From NCBI RefSeq assembly GCF_004310325.1, contig NZ_SIRT01000001.1, positions 1-64,000 on the forward strand: a stretch of DNA of 64,000 bases. Direction: 5' to 3'. The stretch's first letter is position 1. Every line of letters starts with the position of its first letter. Origin of the DNA: Hyunsoonleella flava (GTDB lineage: Bacteria > Bacteroidota > Bacteroidia > Flavobacteriales > Flavobacteriaceae). The translations under genes were made by a program, and so were the position numbers. Below are positions 8,019 to 15,876 of this stretch, in pieces. The notes under the pieces were generated by a model. The model worked only from the letters and a program-made list of their open reading frames with translations. It made no database searches and was not told the origin of the DNA.

Positions 8019-8660
8019 ATGAATTTTGATGAATTCGTAGCATTGCTGTCAAAAATAAAAAATATAGAGCTTCCAGCCGAATCATCTCATTTTAAAATGG
8101 TGCCTCCTACCAGAAAGGCGTTCGCGCAATATTCTGATGAGCAATTAAAAAACGCAAAACGCGCCGGGGTTTTGGCTTTATTCTATCCCAACAATTCAAA
8201 TGAAACAAAGTTTGTGCTTATGCTGCGCAAAACGTATAAAGGGGTGCATTCTGCTCAAGTGTCCTTTCCGGGAGGAAAAAAAGAATCTCAGGATAAAAAC
8301 TTAGAAGAAACTGCACTAAGAGAAACTTTTGAGGAAGTTGGGGTGCCAATTCCTGATATAAAAGTAGTAAGACCGTTATCTCAGGTTTTTATTCCACCAA
8401 GTAATTTTTGTGTAAAGCCTTTCGTAGGGTTTATGGATAAAATGCCCACTTTTATTAAAGAAGAAAGTGAGGTAGAAGAAATAATTGAAGTGAAATTATC
8501 TGATTTAATGAACGACACCAATCTTATTTCAAAAACGATAAAAACCTCATATAGTGCTAATATTGAAGTGCCTGCATTTAACCTTAACGGATTTACAGTT
8601 TGGGGAGCCACAGCGATGATGCTAAGTGAAGTTAAAGATATCATCACAACATTGACATAG
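8019..8660 (+). CDS. Nudix hydrolase, probable CoA pyrophosphatase
   Basis: 213 aa. The Nudix box spans about residues 85-109 (GGKKESQDKN followed by LEETALRETFEEVGV, fitting GX5EX7REUXEEXGU). The stretch before it, MLRKTYKGVHSAQVSFPGG, matches the NuCoA motif that distinguishes coenzyme A pyrophosphatases (NudL/PCD1 group). These split CoA into phosphopantetheine and 3,5-ADP and need a divalent metal. The start is ATG, 5 bp from the divergent cyclophilin start. Followed after 49 bp by plsC, probably in one transcript. Confidence 0.9.
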   Translation: MNFDEFVALLSKIKNIELPAESSHFKMVPPTRKAFAQYSDEQLKNAKRAGVLALFYPNNSNETKFVLMLRKTYKGVHSAQVSFPGGKKESQDKNLEETALRETFEEVGVPIPDIKVVRPLSQVFIPPSNFCVKPFVGFMDKMPTFIKEESEVEEIIEVKLSDLMNDTNLISKTIKTSYSANIEVPAFNLNGFTVWGATAMMLSEVKDIITTLT

Positions 8661-8709
8661 ATGATAGATTTATTACCTTTGTTGCCCAACCATAACATGA
8701 TAACAGTAC

Positions 8710-9507
8710 ATGGGATTGTTTAAAAAAAATCCTTTCGGACATATACTTTTTGTTAAAAGATGGCTCATTCGCATTTTGGGAGCCTTAACGCATAGACGTT
8801 TTAGAGGGTTTAACGAATTGCATATAGAAGGTTCAGAAATTATAAAAGATCTTCCAGACAAGAACGTACTTTTTATATCAAACCATCAAACCTATTTTGC
8901 CGATGTAGTGGCGATGTTCCACGTGTTTAATGCGAGTTTAAGCGGGCGCACCGATTCTATAAAAAACATAGGCTATCTCTGGAACCCGAAACTGAATATT
9001 TATTATGTAGCTGCAAAGGAAACCATGAAAGCGGGTTTACTTCCAAAAATACTGGCTTATGTGGGTTCCGTTAGTATCGAACGCACATGGCGATCTGAGG
9101 GAAAAGATGTAAACAGGCAGGTACGCATGAGCGATATTTCCAATATTGGTACGGCCTTAAATGATGGTTGGGTAATTACCTTTCCGCAAGGTACAACCAC
9201 ACCTTTTAAACCTATCAGAAAAGGTACTGCACATATTATTAAACGCTACAAACCAATTGTTATACCAATCGTTATTGATGGTTTTCGTCGTTCCTTTGAT
9301 AAAAAAGGATTGCGTATCAAAAAGAAGAACATCTTGCAATCTATGGAAATAAAGCAGCCTTTAGAAATAGATTATGATAACGAAACTACCGAGGAGATTG
9401 TAAAGAAAATTGAGTTTGCTATAGAGCAGCATCCGTCGTTCTTAAAAGTGATTCCAGAAAAAGAGCTGAAAGCCCAACTAGAGCTAGATAAACTGCGAGA
9501 GTGGTAG
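8710..9507 (+). CDS. plsC: 1-acyl-sn-glycerol-3-phosphate acyltransferase (PlsC family)
   Basis: 265 aa. Acyltransferase block I is SNHQTYFADV at residues 57-66; counted exactly, H59 and D65 are five residues apart rather than the classical four (HX4D), a variant I recall from flavobacterial relatives. Block III is FPQGTTTPFKPIRKGTAHI near 171-190. The enzyme would transfer an acyl chain to lysophosphatidic acid at the inner membrane in phospholipid synthesis. It has no obvious membrane helix but a basic, hydrophobic N-terminus. Substrate inferred from family. Confidence 0.85.
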   Translation: MGLFKKNPFGHILFVKRWLIRILGALTHRRFRGFNELHIEGSEIIKDLPDKNVLFISNHQTYFADVVAMFHVFNASLSGRTDSIKNIGYLWNPKLNIYYVAAKETMKAGLLPKILAYVGSVSIERTWRSEGKDVNRQVRMSDISNIGTALNDGWVITFPQGTTTPFKPIRKGTAHIIKRYKPIVIPIVIDGFRRSFDKKGLRIKKKNILQSMEIKQPLEIDYDNETTEEIVKKIEFAIEQHPSFLKVIPEKELKAQLELDKLREW

Positions 9508-9668
9508 TTTGTTTTTAAATTGAATAAAGGTTATAGTAATTTGATTTGCAATAATTTAACAATAAAATTCGTTATATTAGTGTTGCAAAATTGATAGACA
9601 GTTAGTCGAATAGCCCCTTGTTTTAGGATTTATTTTAGAGCTAATAACAACCCCAAAACCTATCTGTT

Positions 9669-11129
9669 ATGAAAAATCTTAACCATTCAAAATTAGCTTT
9701 TTTAAGTGCTCTCCTAATAATCTTTTTGTTTAATTGTTCCAACCAAACAGAAACTACAGGTCAAGAGGAAATGGAAGAAGAGCAGGAAGAAGTAGTAGCT
9801 GACTTTGCCAAAGCAGCCGTAAATTATACAAACCATTGTGGTGGTTGTCACGGACAAAAGTTCGAGTCTTTTATAGAAAGGCAGTGGCTATATGGTAATT
9901 CCTCGGGAGATATAGCTAACTCTATTACTGTTGGATATGAATCCAATGGTATGCCTTCTTACGAAAATACCTTTACTGCGCAAGAAATAAAGGATTTGGC
10001 AGATTATATTCTTCAAGAAATTGATGGGAAAACTAAAGCCGACATAGAAGTTGAAAATCCTAACCTTTCAGGAATCATAGAATCTGATGATCTTATTTTT
10101 AGGTTAGAAACCATAACAAATCAAATTACCGGTGTGCCTTGGGGAATGGTACAACTGCCAAATGGAGATTTTTTAGTTACACAACGAGAAGGAAAACTGT
10201 TTAGGGTAACGAGCGAAGGTGCAATTTCAGAAATTAGAGGTACTCCCAGTGTAGTGGCGCAAGGTCAAGGTGGTTTACTGGATGTAATATTACATCCTGA
10301 ATTTGAAAATAATACGTATGTCTATTTATCTTATTCCAGTCCAAATCCAAATAATTCAAATCAAAGAACAACAGCTGTTGCACGCGGACGTTTATCTGGT
10401 AACACTTTAGAGGGAACAGAAGAAATTTTTACTGCCTTACCCTATGTAAGTAGTGGCAACCATTTTGGATCAAGATTGGTGTTTGATAATGCAGGCTATC
10501 TTTATGTTACAGTTGGAGACCGTGGTAATAGAGACACTTATCCACAAGCTTTAAATAATGGTATAGGCAAAGTGCATAGGCTTATGGATGATGGTGCAAT
10601 ACCAACTGATAATCCATTTTACAATATGCAAGATCATGAGTGGTCTGTTTTTAGTTATGGAGTTAGAAATCCTCAAGGTTTAACAAAACACCCTATTACT
10701 GGCGATATATGGGAGGGGGAGCATGGTCCGCAAGGAGGCGACGAAATTAATATTATAGCTTCTGGAAATAATTATGGTTGGCCAACAATTACTTACGGTA
10801 TTAATTACAACGGTACATCCATTACAGATCAAACTGCAATGGCAGGAATGGAACAACCGGTTCATTATTGGGTGCCCTCAATTGCCCCTTGTGGTATGGA
10901 TTTCTTGTCTGGTAATTTTTATGGTAAATGGCAAAATGATCTTTTTGTAGGGTCTTTAAAGTTTAGGTATTTACACCGTTTAAAAATGGATGGCAATGTA
11001 GTTACTGGTCATGAAGAATTGTTAAATGATATTGGTCGTGTAAGAGATGTTCACATGGCTAATGATGGCTATATCTATGTTCTAGTTGAAGGTCCAGGAA
11101 GACTTATAAGACTTGTGCCTGAGCAATAA
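9669..11129 (+). CDS. PQQ-dependent sugar dehydrogenase with N-terminal cytochrome c domain
   Basis: 486 aa. The N-terminus is a lipoprotein signal (LLIIFLFNCSN). A haem-binding CXXCH site follows (CGGCHG, about residue 57-62) in a small cytochrome c domain with a distal methionine (SNGMPSYENTF). From about residue 140 there is a GSDH/sorbosone dehydrogenase beta-propeller: WGMVQLPNGDFLVTQREGKL, GGLLDVILHPEF, GVRNPQGLTKHP and WEGEHGPQGGDEINI. Such enzymes oxidise aldose sugars with PQQ and pass electrons to haem; here both centres are in one envelope-anchored chain. No PQQ biosynthesis genes are in the window. Sugar substrate unknown. Confidence 0.85.
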   Translation: MKNLNHSKLAFLSALLIIFLFNCSNQTETTGQEEMEEEQEEVVADFAKAAVNYTNHCGGCHGQKFESFIERQWLYGNSSGDIANSITVGYESNGMPSYENTFTAQEIKDLADYILQEIDGKTKADIEVENPNLSGIIESDDLIFRLETITNQITGVPWGMVQLPNGDFLVTQREGKLFRVTSEGAISEIRGTPSVVAQGQGGLLDVILHPEFENNTYVYLSYSSPNPNNSNQRTTAVARGRLSGNTLEGTEEIFTALPYVSSGNHFGSRLVFDNAGYLYVTVGDRGNRDTYPQALNNGIGKVHRLMDDGAIPTDNPFYNMQDHEWSVFSYGVRNPQGLTKHPITGDIWEGEHGPQGGDEINIIASGNNYGWPTITYGINYNGTSITDQTAMAGMEQPVHYWVPSIAPCGMDFLSGNFYGKWQNDLFVGSLKFRYLHRLKMDGNVVTGHEELLNDIGRVRDVHMANDGYIYVLVEGPGRLIRLVPEQ

Positions 11130-11138
11130 ACCTATTTT

Positions 11139-11268
11139 GGGCATCTGCCCACCAGCCAGTAAGCAGGCTTTCTGCAAAGTTGATTATGATCGAAGACGAA
11201 GGGCTTTCCGCGAGGAGCTTAAACAAACCTGTGCTGAGTTTATCGAAGTATGCCTCAATCCCTAACGC
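11139..11268 (-). repeat. Modular intergenic repeat, copy B (long form)
   Basis: Read on the minus strand it begins GCGTTAGGGATTGAG and then carries a TACTTCGATAAACTCAGCAC insertion, AGCTCCTCGCGGAAAGCCC, and a degenerate end GGGCAGATGCCC. It occupies the 181-bp space between two convergent genes. The open reading frame that crosses it has no independent support. Confidence 0.75.
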
Positions 11269-11310
11269 AGATTTTGCAATTAAACCATTTTCTATCTTTT
11301 GCTTGGAATT

Positions 11311-11994
11311 TTACGATTGTTCACTCAATAATTTAAAGAACTTTTGCATACCCAGAGTAGCGGTTTCTGCAATAACGGTAACACGTGCATTACTCTCGAT
11401 ATTAGGTTTTGGGTCTATAAAATAAATTGGAGCATTACTTGGTGCATAATTCATCAATCCCGCAGCAGGATATACTTGCATAGATGTGCCAACAATTAAT
11501 AAAACATCAGCAGTTTCACAAATTTGAGCAGCCTTTTCAATAAGAGGTACATCTTCTCCAAACCAAACAATATGTGGACGTAATTGATGTCCATTTTTAC
11601 AAAGGTCGCCCAAAACCAAATCGGTTGTCCATTCTTGTATATCATTTGCATCAAAAGTGCTTCTTACTTTTAATAGCTCGCCATGCAAATGCAAAACCCT
11701 TGTGTTTCCTGCACGTTCATGTAAATTATCTACATTTTGTGTAATTACTGAAACGTCGTATTGCTCTTCCAATTTGGCAATTTTAATATGTGCAGCATTG
11801 GGTTCTACCTCAAACAACTGCCGACGTCTTTGGTTATAAAAATCCAACACTAATTCTGGATTTTTTGCAAAACCCTCAGGCGTTGCCACTTCCATAACGT
11901 CATGTCCTTCCCATAAGCCGTTTTCATCCCTAAAGGTTTTTACACCACTTTCGGCACTCATACCAGCTCCGGTAAGTACTACAATATGTTTCAT
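11311..11994 (-). CDS. cobB: NAD-dependent protein deacylase, sirtuin family
   Basis: 227 aa. GAGMSAESGVKTFRDENGLW (residues 8-27) is the NAD-binding motif; TQNVDNLHERAG and the catalytic histidine in LHLHGEL follow. The FYNQRRR segment supplies the tyrosine and arginine that bind succinyl/malonyl groups in class III sirtuins (SIRT5, CobB), so desuccinylase activity is likely. The two CXXC zinc-binding pairs of most sirtuins are absent; only one cysteine (LCKNGHQ) is seen where they should be. The stop is convergent with the PQQ gene across repeat copy B. Confidence 0.9.
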   Translation of the reverse strand: MKHIVVLTGAGMSAESGVKTFRDENGLWEGHDVMEVATPEGFAKNPELVLDFYNQRRRQLFEVEPNAAHIKIAKLEEQYDVSVITQNVDNLHERAGNTRVLHLHGELLKVRSTFDANDIQEWTTDLVLGDLCKNGHQLRPHIVWFGEDVPLIEKAAQICETADVLLIVGTSMQVYPAAGLMNYAPSNAPIYFIDPKPNIESNARVTVIAETATLGMQKFFKLLSEQS

Positions 11995-12001
11995 AAGGTT
12001 A

Positions 12002-13228
12002 TTACACTTTTTTCCAAGACTTAAATGCCTCAGATTTTGCTAAACCTATTAAAATATTTTCGTTGTTTGCATCTAGTTCCTCAACAAAACCAATAATATC
12101 ATCTTTTGCATAACCATCTTCAACTAAAAAGTTAAGTATATCAATGCACTTATCATATTTCTTTAATAATGAGTAGCAGCTAAGCATAGAGGAATGCCCT
12201 TCGAATAGGTCTGGATAACCTCTTGCTATATTTTTAAAATAGGATAGGGCTTTTTCATAATTCATTCTTTCAAATTCTACATTCCCCTTAAGTAAATCTA
12301 AAAAATCGTCCCCGGTATCTTCTTTTAGTTTATCGAACAAATTTTGTGCTCTATCATAATTCTCATTCAAAAGAAAATAGTCTATCTGGCTCAGATATAG
12401 AGTGGGGTCATCAGGGTGATGCTCCATGATGTTTTTCATAGAATCCTTATAAAGTTCATCGCTAATATTTGATGCGCAAACGGCTTTTATTACCAAAACA
12501 AACTTGTCGTTTTTTAAATCTCCTTTTAGGGTATTTAATTTTTTGTAGGCATTTTTAAAGTCCCCTTCATTATAAAAATCAACACCTTGAGCCATTTTAA
12601 CGAATTCATCAGCATTACTTTTTCCAAAAAAATCGAATAAGCTTTTCTTTGGTAGTGCATATAGGTAAAAACGTTCCAAAGTTTTACTCAATTCCTCACC
12701 CGTTAAATACACATAAACATCATTAAATGTAAACTTCCCATTTAGCTTTGAAACCCTGTAATGGTGGTAGTTAATACCTGTTTCGTCAGAAAACATACGG
12801 AACAGCATATAATAGGTATTCATTTCATCATTGTAGCTGTAGTTTACAAAATTATAATAGCTTCCAGATTCTACTTCGTCAATAAGTTTTTTAGGAAAGA
12901 CGCTTATATTTGATTTAAAACCGCTTAAAAAATTATCTCTGTAAGATTTTAGGGAATTATCCTTTCTGGTACTGTATGTAACTAATTTTCCAAAACCTTT
13001 GGTGTCAAAAAGTGTCATGAAAGCATCTGTATTACCTTCAAGAATGACGTTTTGTATCTGCTGTCCAAGTTTGGCTACTTTGGTGTCGTTAGTTTCGTTT
13101 TCAGTAATGTAAAAACTTGTGCTTGGAATCTGCTGTGATTTTCTAGTGCGCTCTTTGCCTTGGGAAACTCCAGTATTAAAAATTAAAAGTAAAATTGGGG
13201 TAATGAGAGATCTTTTAAAACGAATCAT
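12002..13228 (-). CDS. Secreted tetratricopeptide-like protein of unknown function
   Basis: 408 aa. A signal peptide (SLITPILLLIFNTGVSQG) precedes a region around residues 50-200 with alpha/beta character, perhaps NTF2-like, followed by helical repeats from about 215 (GDFKNAYKKLNTLKGDL, NYDRAQNLFDKLKEDTG, NYEKALSYFKNIARGYPD, KKYDKCIDILNFLVEDG) typical of TPRs. It probably acts as a periplasmic protein-binding scaffold. Its stop lies 7 bp from the sirtuin start, so both may share a transcript. It diverges from trmH with 44 bp between starts. Confidence 0.75.
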   Translation of the reverse strand: MIRFKRSLITPILLLIFNTGVSQGKERTRKSQQIPSTSFYITENETNDTKVAKLGQQIQNVILEGNTDAFMTLFDTKGFGKLVTYSTRKDNSLKSYRDNFLSGFKSNISVFPKKLIDEVESGSYYNFVNYSYNDEMNTYYMLFRMFSDETGINYHHYRVSKLNGKFTFNDVYVYLTGEELSKTLERFYLYALPKKSLFDFFGKSNADEFVKMAQGVDFYNEGDFKNAYKKLNTLKGDLKNDKFVLVIKAVCASNISDELYKDSMKNIMEHHPDDPTLYLSQIDYFLLNENYDRAQNLFDKLKEDTGDDFLDLLKGNVEFERMNYEKALSYFKNIARGYPDLFEGHSSMLSCYSLLKKYDKCIDILNFLVEDGYAKDDIIGFVEELDANNENILIGLAKSEAFKSWKKV

Positions 13229-13272
13229 AGTCAGTGATTTGTATCTTTATGTTATAAATATAACTGAATTAA

Positions 13273-13932
13273 ATGACAGACCAAGATTTACTGCACCATT
13301 TAGAAGGGTATTTGACTGAGCGTCGGCTTACAAAATTCATAAAAGTACTCTCTGAACGCACAAAATATTTTACAGTTGCTATTGAAGATGTTTACCAATT
13401 GCATAATACAAGTGCCGTGATACGAAGTTGTGATGTTTTTGGTATACAAGATGTGAATATTATCGAAGAGCAAAACACAAAACGTATAGACAGAGAAATT
13501 GCTATGGGTGCTCAAAAATGGGTAGATTTAAATAGATACCATTCGGTGACAACGTGTATAAACGATTTAAAACAAAGCGGTTACCAAATCGTAGCGACAA
13601 CACCACACAAAAACGATTGTAATTTACAAGATTTTGATGTTAGTAAGAAGTCCTGTTTTTTCTTTGGAAGAGAGACCGAGGGTTTATCTGATGAGGTTTT
13701 GAATGCAGCCGATTGTTATTTAAAAATTCCTATGGTTGGATTTACCGAGAGTTTAAATATTTCGGTATCTGCGGCAATCATTTTGCAGCATGTAACCAAC
13801 AAGTTAAAGCAATCTAATATACATTGGCAACTATCAGAAGAAGAACAACTTGTAAAACGGATGGATTGGTGCAAGAAAACCATAAAAAGTTATGATAGGA
13901 TTGTGGAACGATTTTATGAATCAAAAAAATAA
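13273..13932 (+). CDS. trmH: SpoU/TrmH-family tRNA 2-O-ribose methyltransferase
   Basis: 219 aa. The three SpoU motifs are visible: NTSAVIRSCDVFGIQDV near residues 39-55, FGRETEGLSDEVL near 129-141 and IPMVGFTESLNISVSAAI near 151-168, which form the trefoil-knot SAM site. A C-terminal extension (EEEQLVKRMDWCKKTIKSYD) is as in TrmH, which methylates G18 of tRNA. Exact target is inferred from the family. Expected in the cytoplasm as a dimer. Followed by two small genes on the same strand. Confidence 0.88.
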   Translation: MTDQDLLHHLEGYLTERRLTKFIKVLSERTKYFTVAIEDVYQLHNTSAVIRSCDVFGIQDVNIIEEQNTKRIDREIAMGAQKWVDLNRYHSVTTCINDLKQSGYQIVATTPHKNDCNLQDFDVSKKSCFFFGRETEGLSDEVLNAADCYLKIPMVGFTESLNISVSAAIILQHVTNKLKQSNIHWQLSEEEQLVKRMDWCKKTIKSYDRIVERFYESKK

Positions 13933-13965
13933 GTATATTTAAACTCCAACCAAAATTGTATTGTT

Positions 13966-14493
13966 ATGGTGATTCTTATCTATCTGATTTTAGGGGTTGT
14001 AGCAGTATTTGTGATGCTTATTTTAATAGCGCCAAAAAAGTTTGATGTAAAAAGAAGTATTATTATTGATAACACTTTGCCCGAAGTATTTCAGTATTTA
14101 AAACATATCAAAAATCAAGATGAATGGTCGCCATGGAAAAAGAAAGATCCAAATATGAAGCAAGAGTTTGAAGGTATAGATGGCGAAGTAGGGTTTGTTG
14201 CAAAATGGGAAGGCAATAGGGATGTTGGTATTGGTGAACAAGAAATTACCAAGATTGTGGAAAATGAGACTATCGAATCTCAATTACGTTTTTTTAAACC
14301 ATGGAAATCAGAATCTAATGCATATTTGAGATTAGAGGAGGTAACACCAAATAAAACCAAAGTAGTTTGGGGTTTTTCTGGTGAAAATAAAATCCCAATA
14401 AATGTGTTTTTTCTATTTTTTAGTATGGATAAAGCAGTGGGAAAAGATTTTGATGAGGGATTAGCTAGTTTAAAATTAATTCTAGAAAAATAA
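13966..14493 (+). CDS. SRPBCC-fold protein with N-terminal membrane anchor
   Basis: 175 aa. One membrane helix (residues 2-23, VILIYLILGVVAVFVMLILI) is followed by a START/Bet v1-like domain: KRSIIIDNTLPEVFQYLKHI, WSPWKKKDPNMKQEFEG and TKVVWGFSGENKIP are characteristic of polyketide-cyclase-like SRPBCC proteins, which bind hydrophobic ligands. 4 bp separate it from the VOC gene, so the pair is an operon. Ligand unknown. Confidence 0.85.
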   Translation: MVILIYLILGVVAVFVMLILIAPKKFDVKRSIIIDNTLPEVFQYLKHIKNQDEWSPWKKKDPNMKQEFEGIDGEVGFVAKWEGNRDVGIGEQEITKIVENETIESQLRFFKPWKSESNAYLRLEEVTPNKTKVVWGFSGENKIPINVFFLFFSMDKAVGKDFDEGLASLKLILEK

Positions 14494-14497
14494 GATT

Positions 14498-14872
14498 ATG
14501 AAGCGAAATATGGTAGGTTGGTTTGAAATTCCAGTGGCAGATATGGACAGGTCTAAAGCATTTTACGAAGCAGTTTTTCAAATTAAAATTGATGTTCAAA
14601 ATTTTGGCGGTATTCTTATGGGCTGGTTTCCGTTTGCCGAGGGAAAGGAAGGCGCAGCAGGAACTTTAATAAAACAAGAATCATACATCCCAAGTCAAGA
14701 AGGAACATTGGTGTACTTTATGAGTGATGATGTAAAAAACGAATTGGATAGGGTGGAAGCTGCAGGTGGTAAAATATATCAACCTAAAACCCAGATATCA
14801 CCAGAACATGGTTATATGGGTGTTTTTATTGATACGGAAGGTAATCGAGTAGCATTACACTCCCAAAAATAG
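14498..14872 (+). CDS. VOC-superfamily (glyoxalase/bleomycin-resistance-like) protein
   Basis: 124 aa, one glyoxalase-type domain built of two beta-alpha-beta-beta-beta halves. WFEIPVADMDRSKAFYEAVF at residues 6-25 and GGKIYQPKTQISPEHGYMGV then FIDTEGNRVALHSQ near the end are characteristic of the VOC family. Members are metal enzymes or binding proteins of varied substrate; the typical VOC metal-ligand histidine at the first strand is not obvious here, so a binding role is as likely as catalysis. Confidence 0.85.
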   Translation: MKRNMVGWFEIPVADMDRSKAFYEAVFQIKIDVQNFGGILMGWFPFAEGKEGAAGTLIKQESYIPSQEGTLVYFMSDDVKNELDRVEAAGGKIYQPKTQISPEHGYMGVFIDTEGNRVALHSQK

Positions 14873-14876
14873 GGTG

Positions 14877-15653
14877 CTAAATACGATCTTTACGTCTGTT
14901 GCTAAGTAGCTTGTATTCTTCGTAGCATTCGCTAATGGCATCCAATATTTGTAGGTCATTAGCTGATTGAATGAATCCTTTGGAGTAATTGCACTGGCTT
15001 ACTATTTCATCCAAATCTACACGGTCTACCTTTAATAGTGCAGTGAGCATTTCGCGGTCAAATCGGGAAGCTAATAAATTACGTATTTCGTCATCTTTTT
15101 TCATCTGCTTTAACTTTCTAAGCTCGTTTGGTTTTTTGCCAAACATGCGATGCAAAAAGTCTGCAGGATTAAAAATTGAACCTATAACTTTGGTTAAACC
15201 CGATTTTTTTCCAGCTTCATAGCCTTTAGATAAACCAGCTATCTGATATCGGTAATTGTCATTTATCTGCGGTACTTGTTTTATATCCACTTCTAAATAT
15301 CCAGTAAGTTTTAGCTGATTTACAACAACCTCTTCCAGTGCTAAAGCCAATTCGGTTAATTCAATGGTAGAGCTTCCAAATTTCAACCAGTCATTAGTTA
15401 CTCTAACCTTTATAGATTTAAATCCTATATATGAGAAGTGAAGTGTGTCATTTACTTCTGCAGTTATTGCAAATTCACCTTTGCTGTTGGTTGTAGTACC
15501 CTTAACCTGATTTAGGTTGACAATATTAACACTTTCTAAGGGCTTGCTGTCTGCTGAATTTACAACTACACCAATTGCTTTTTTAGCGTCGTCTTGTCCC
15601 ATTGCAAAAGCAGAGACTAAAAGAAAAGTAAAGATGCTTAAAAAGCGTTTCAT
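14877..15653 (-). CDS. Secreted CarboxypepD_reg-like domain protein
   Basis: 258 aa. Signal peptide (SIFTFLLVSAFAMGQ) followed by a carboxypeptidase-regulatory-like beta-sandwich (VVNSADSKPLESVNIVNLNQ, TNSKGEFAITAEVNDTLHFS, YIGFKSIKVRV), the domain also found at the N-terminus of TonB receptors. The C-terminal half is helical and charged with no recognised motif (RDFD-type pattern ASRFDREMLTALLKVD). Probably an outer-membrane or periplasmic accessory protein of the Bacteroidota. Converges with the VOC gene, 4 bp between stops. Confidence 0.8.
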   Translation of the reverse strand: MKRFLSIFTFLLVSAFAMGQDDAKKAIGVVVNSADSKPLESVNIVNLNQVKGTTTNSKGEFAITAEVNDTLHFSYIGFKSIKVRVTNDWLKFGSSTIELTELALALEEVVVNQLKLTGYLEVDIKQVPQINDNYRYQIAGLSKGYEAGKKSGLTKVIGSIFNPADFLHRMFGKKPNELRKLKQMKKDDEIRNLLASRFDREMLTALLKVDRVDLDEIVSQCNYSKGFIQSANDLQILDAISECYEEYKLLSNRRKDRI

Positions 15654-15876
15654 GGTATAACTGTAACAGATATGAGTTTATAAAAATACTAAACAAAACA
15701 CTAATGCACCGCAATTAGGGTTTTAATTTGACTTAAAATTAACAAAAAGCATACCTAAATAACAACTATAATGCTATTCTGAACTTGTTTCAGAAGTTTA
15801 TGTTGTTTTATTAGAATAATATTTAGCGACTGAAAACCAGTAAATTGAATCGCAACAAGTGAATTGCTAATTCAAG

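Noticed and set aside
9569-9580. Second ModE site ahead of the PQQ dehydrogenase
   Set aside because: Only one half-site (CGTTATAT) is present; the other arm is missing at the right spacing.
11180-11425. Open frame running through repeat copy B
   Set aside because: It crosses the dispersed repeat and the 3-prime end of the sirtuin gene on the other strand and has no signal or family match.
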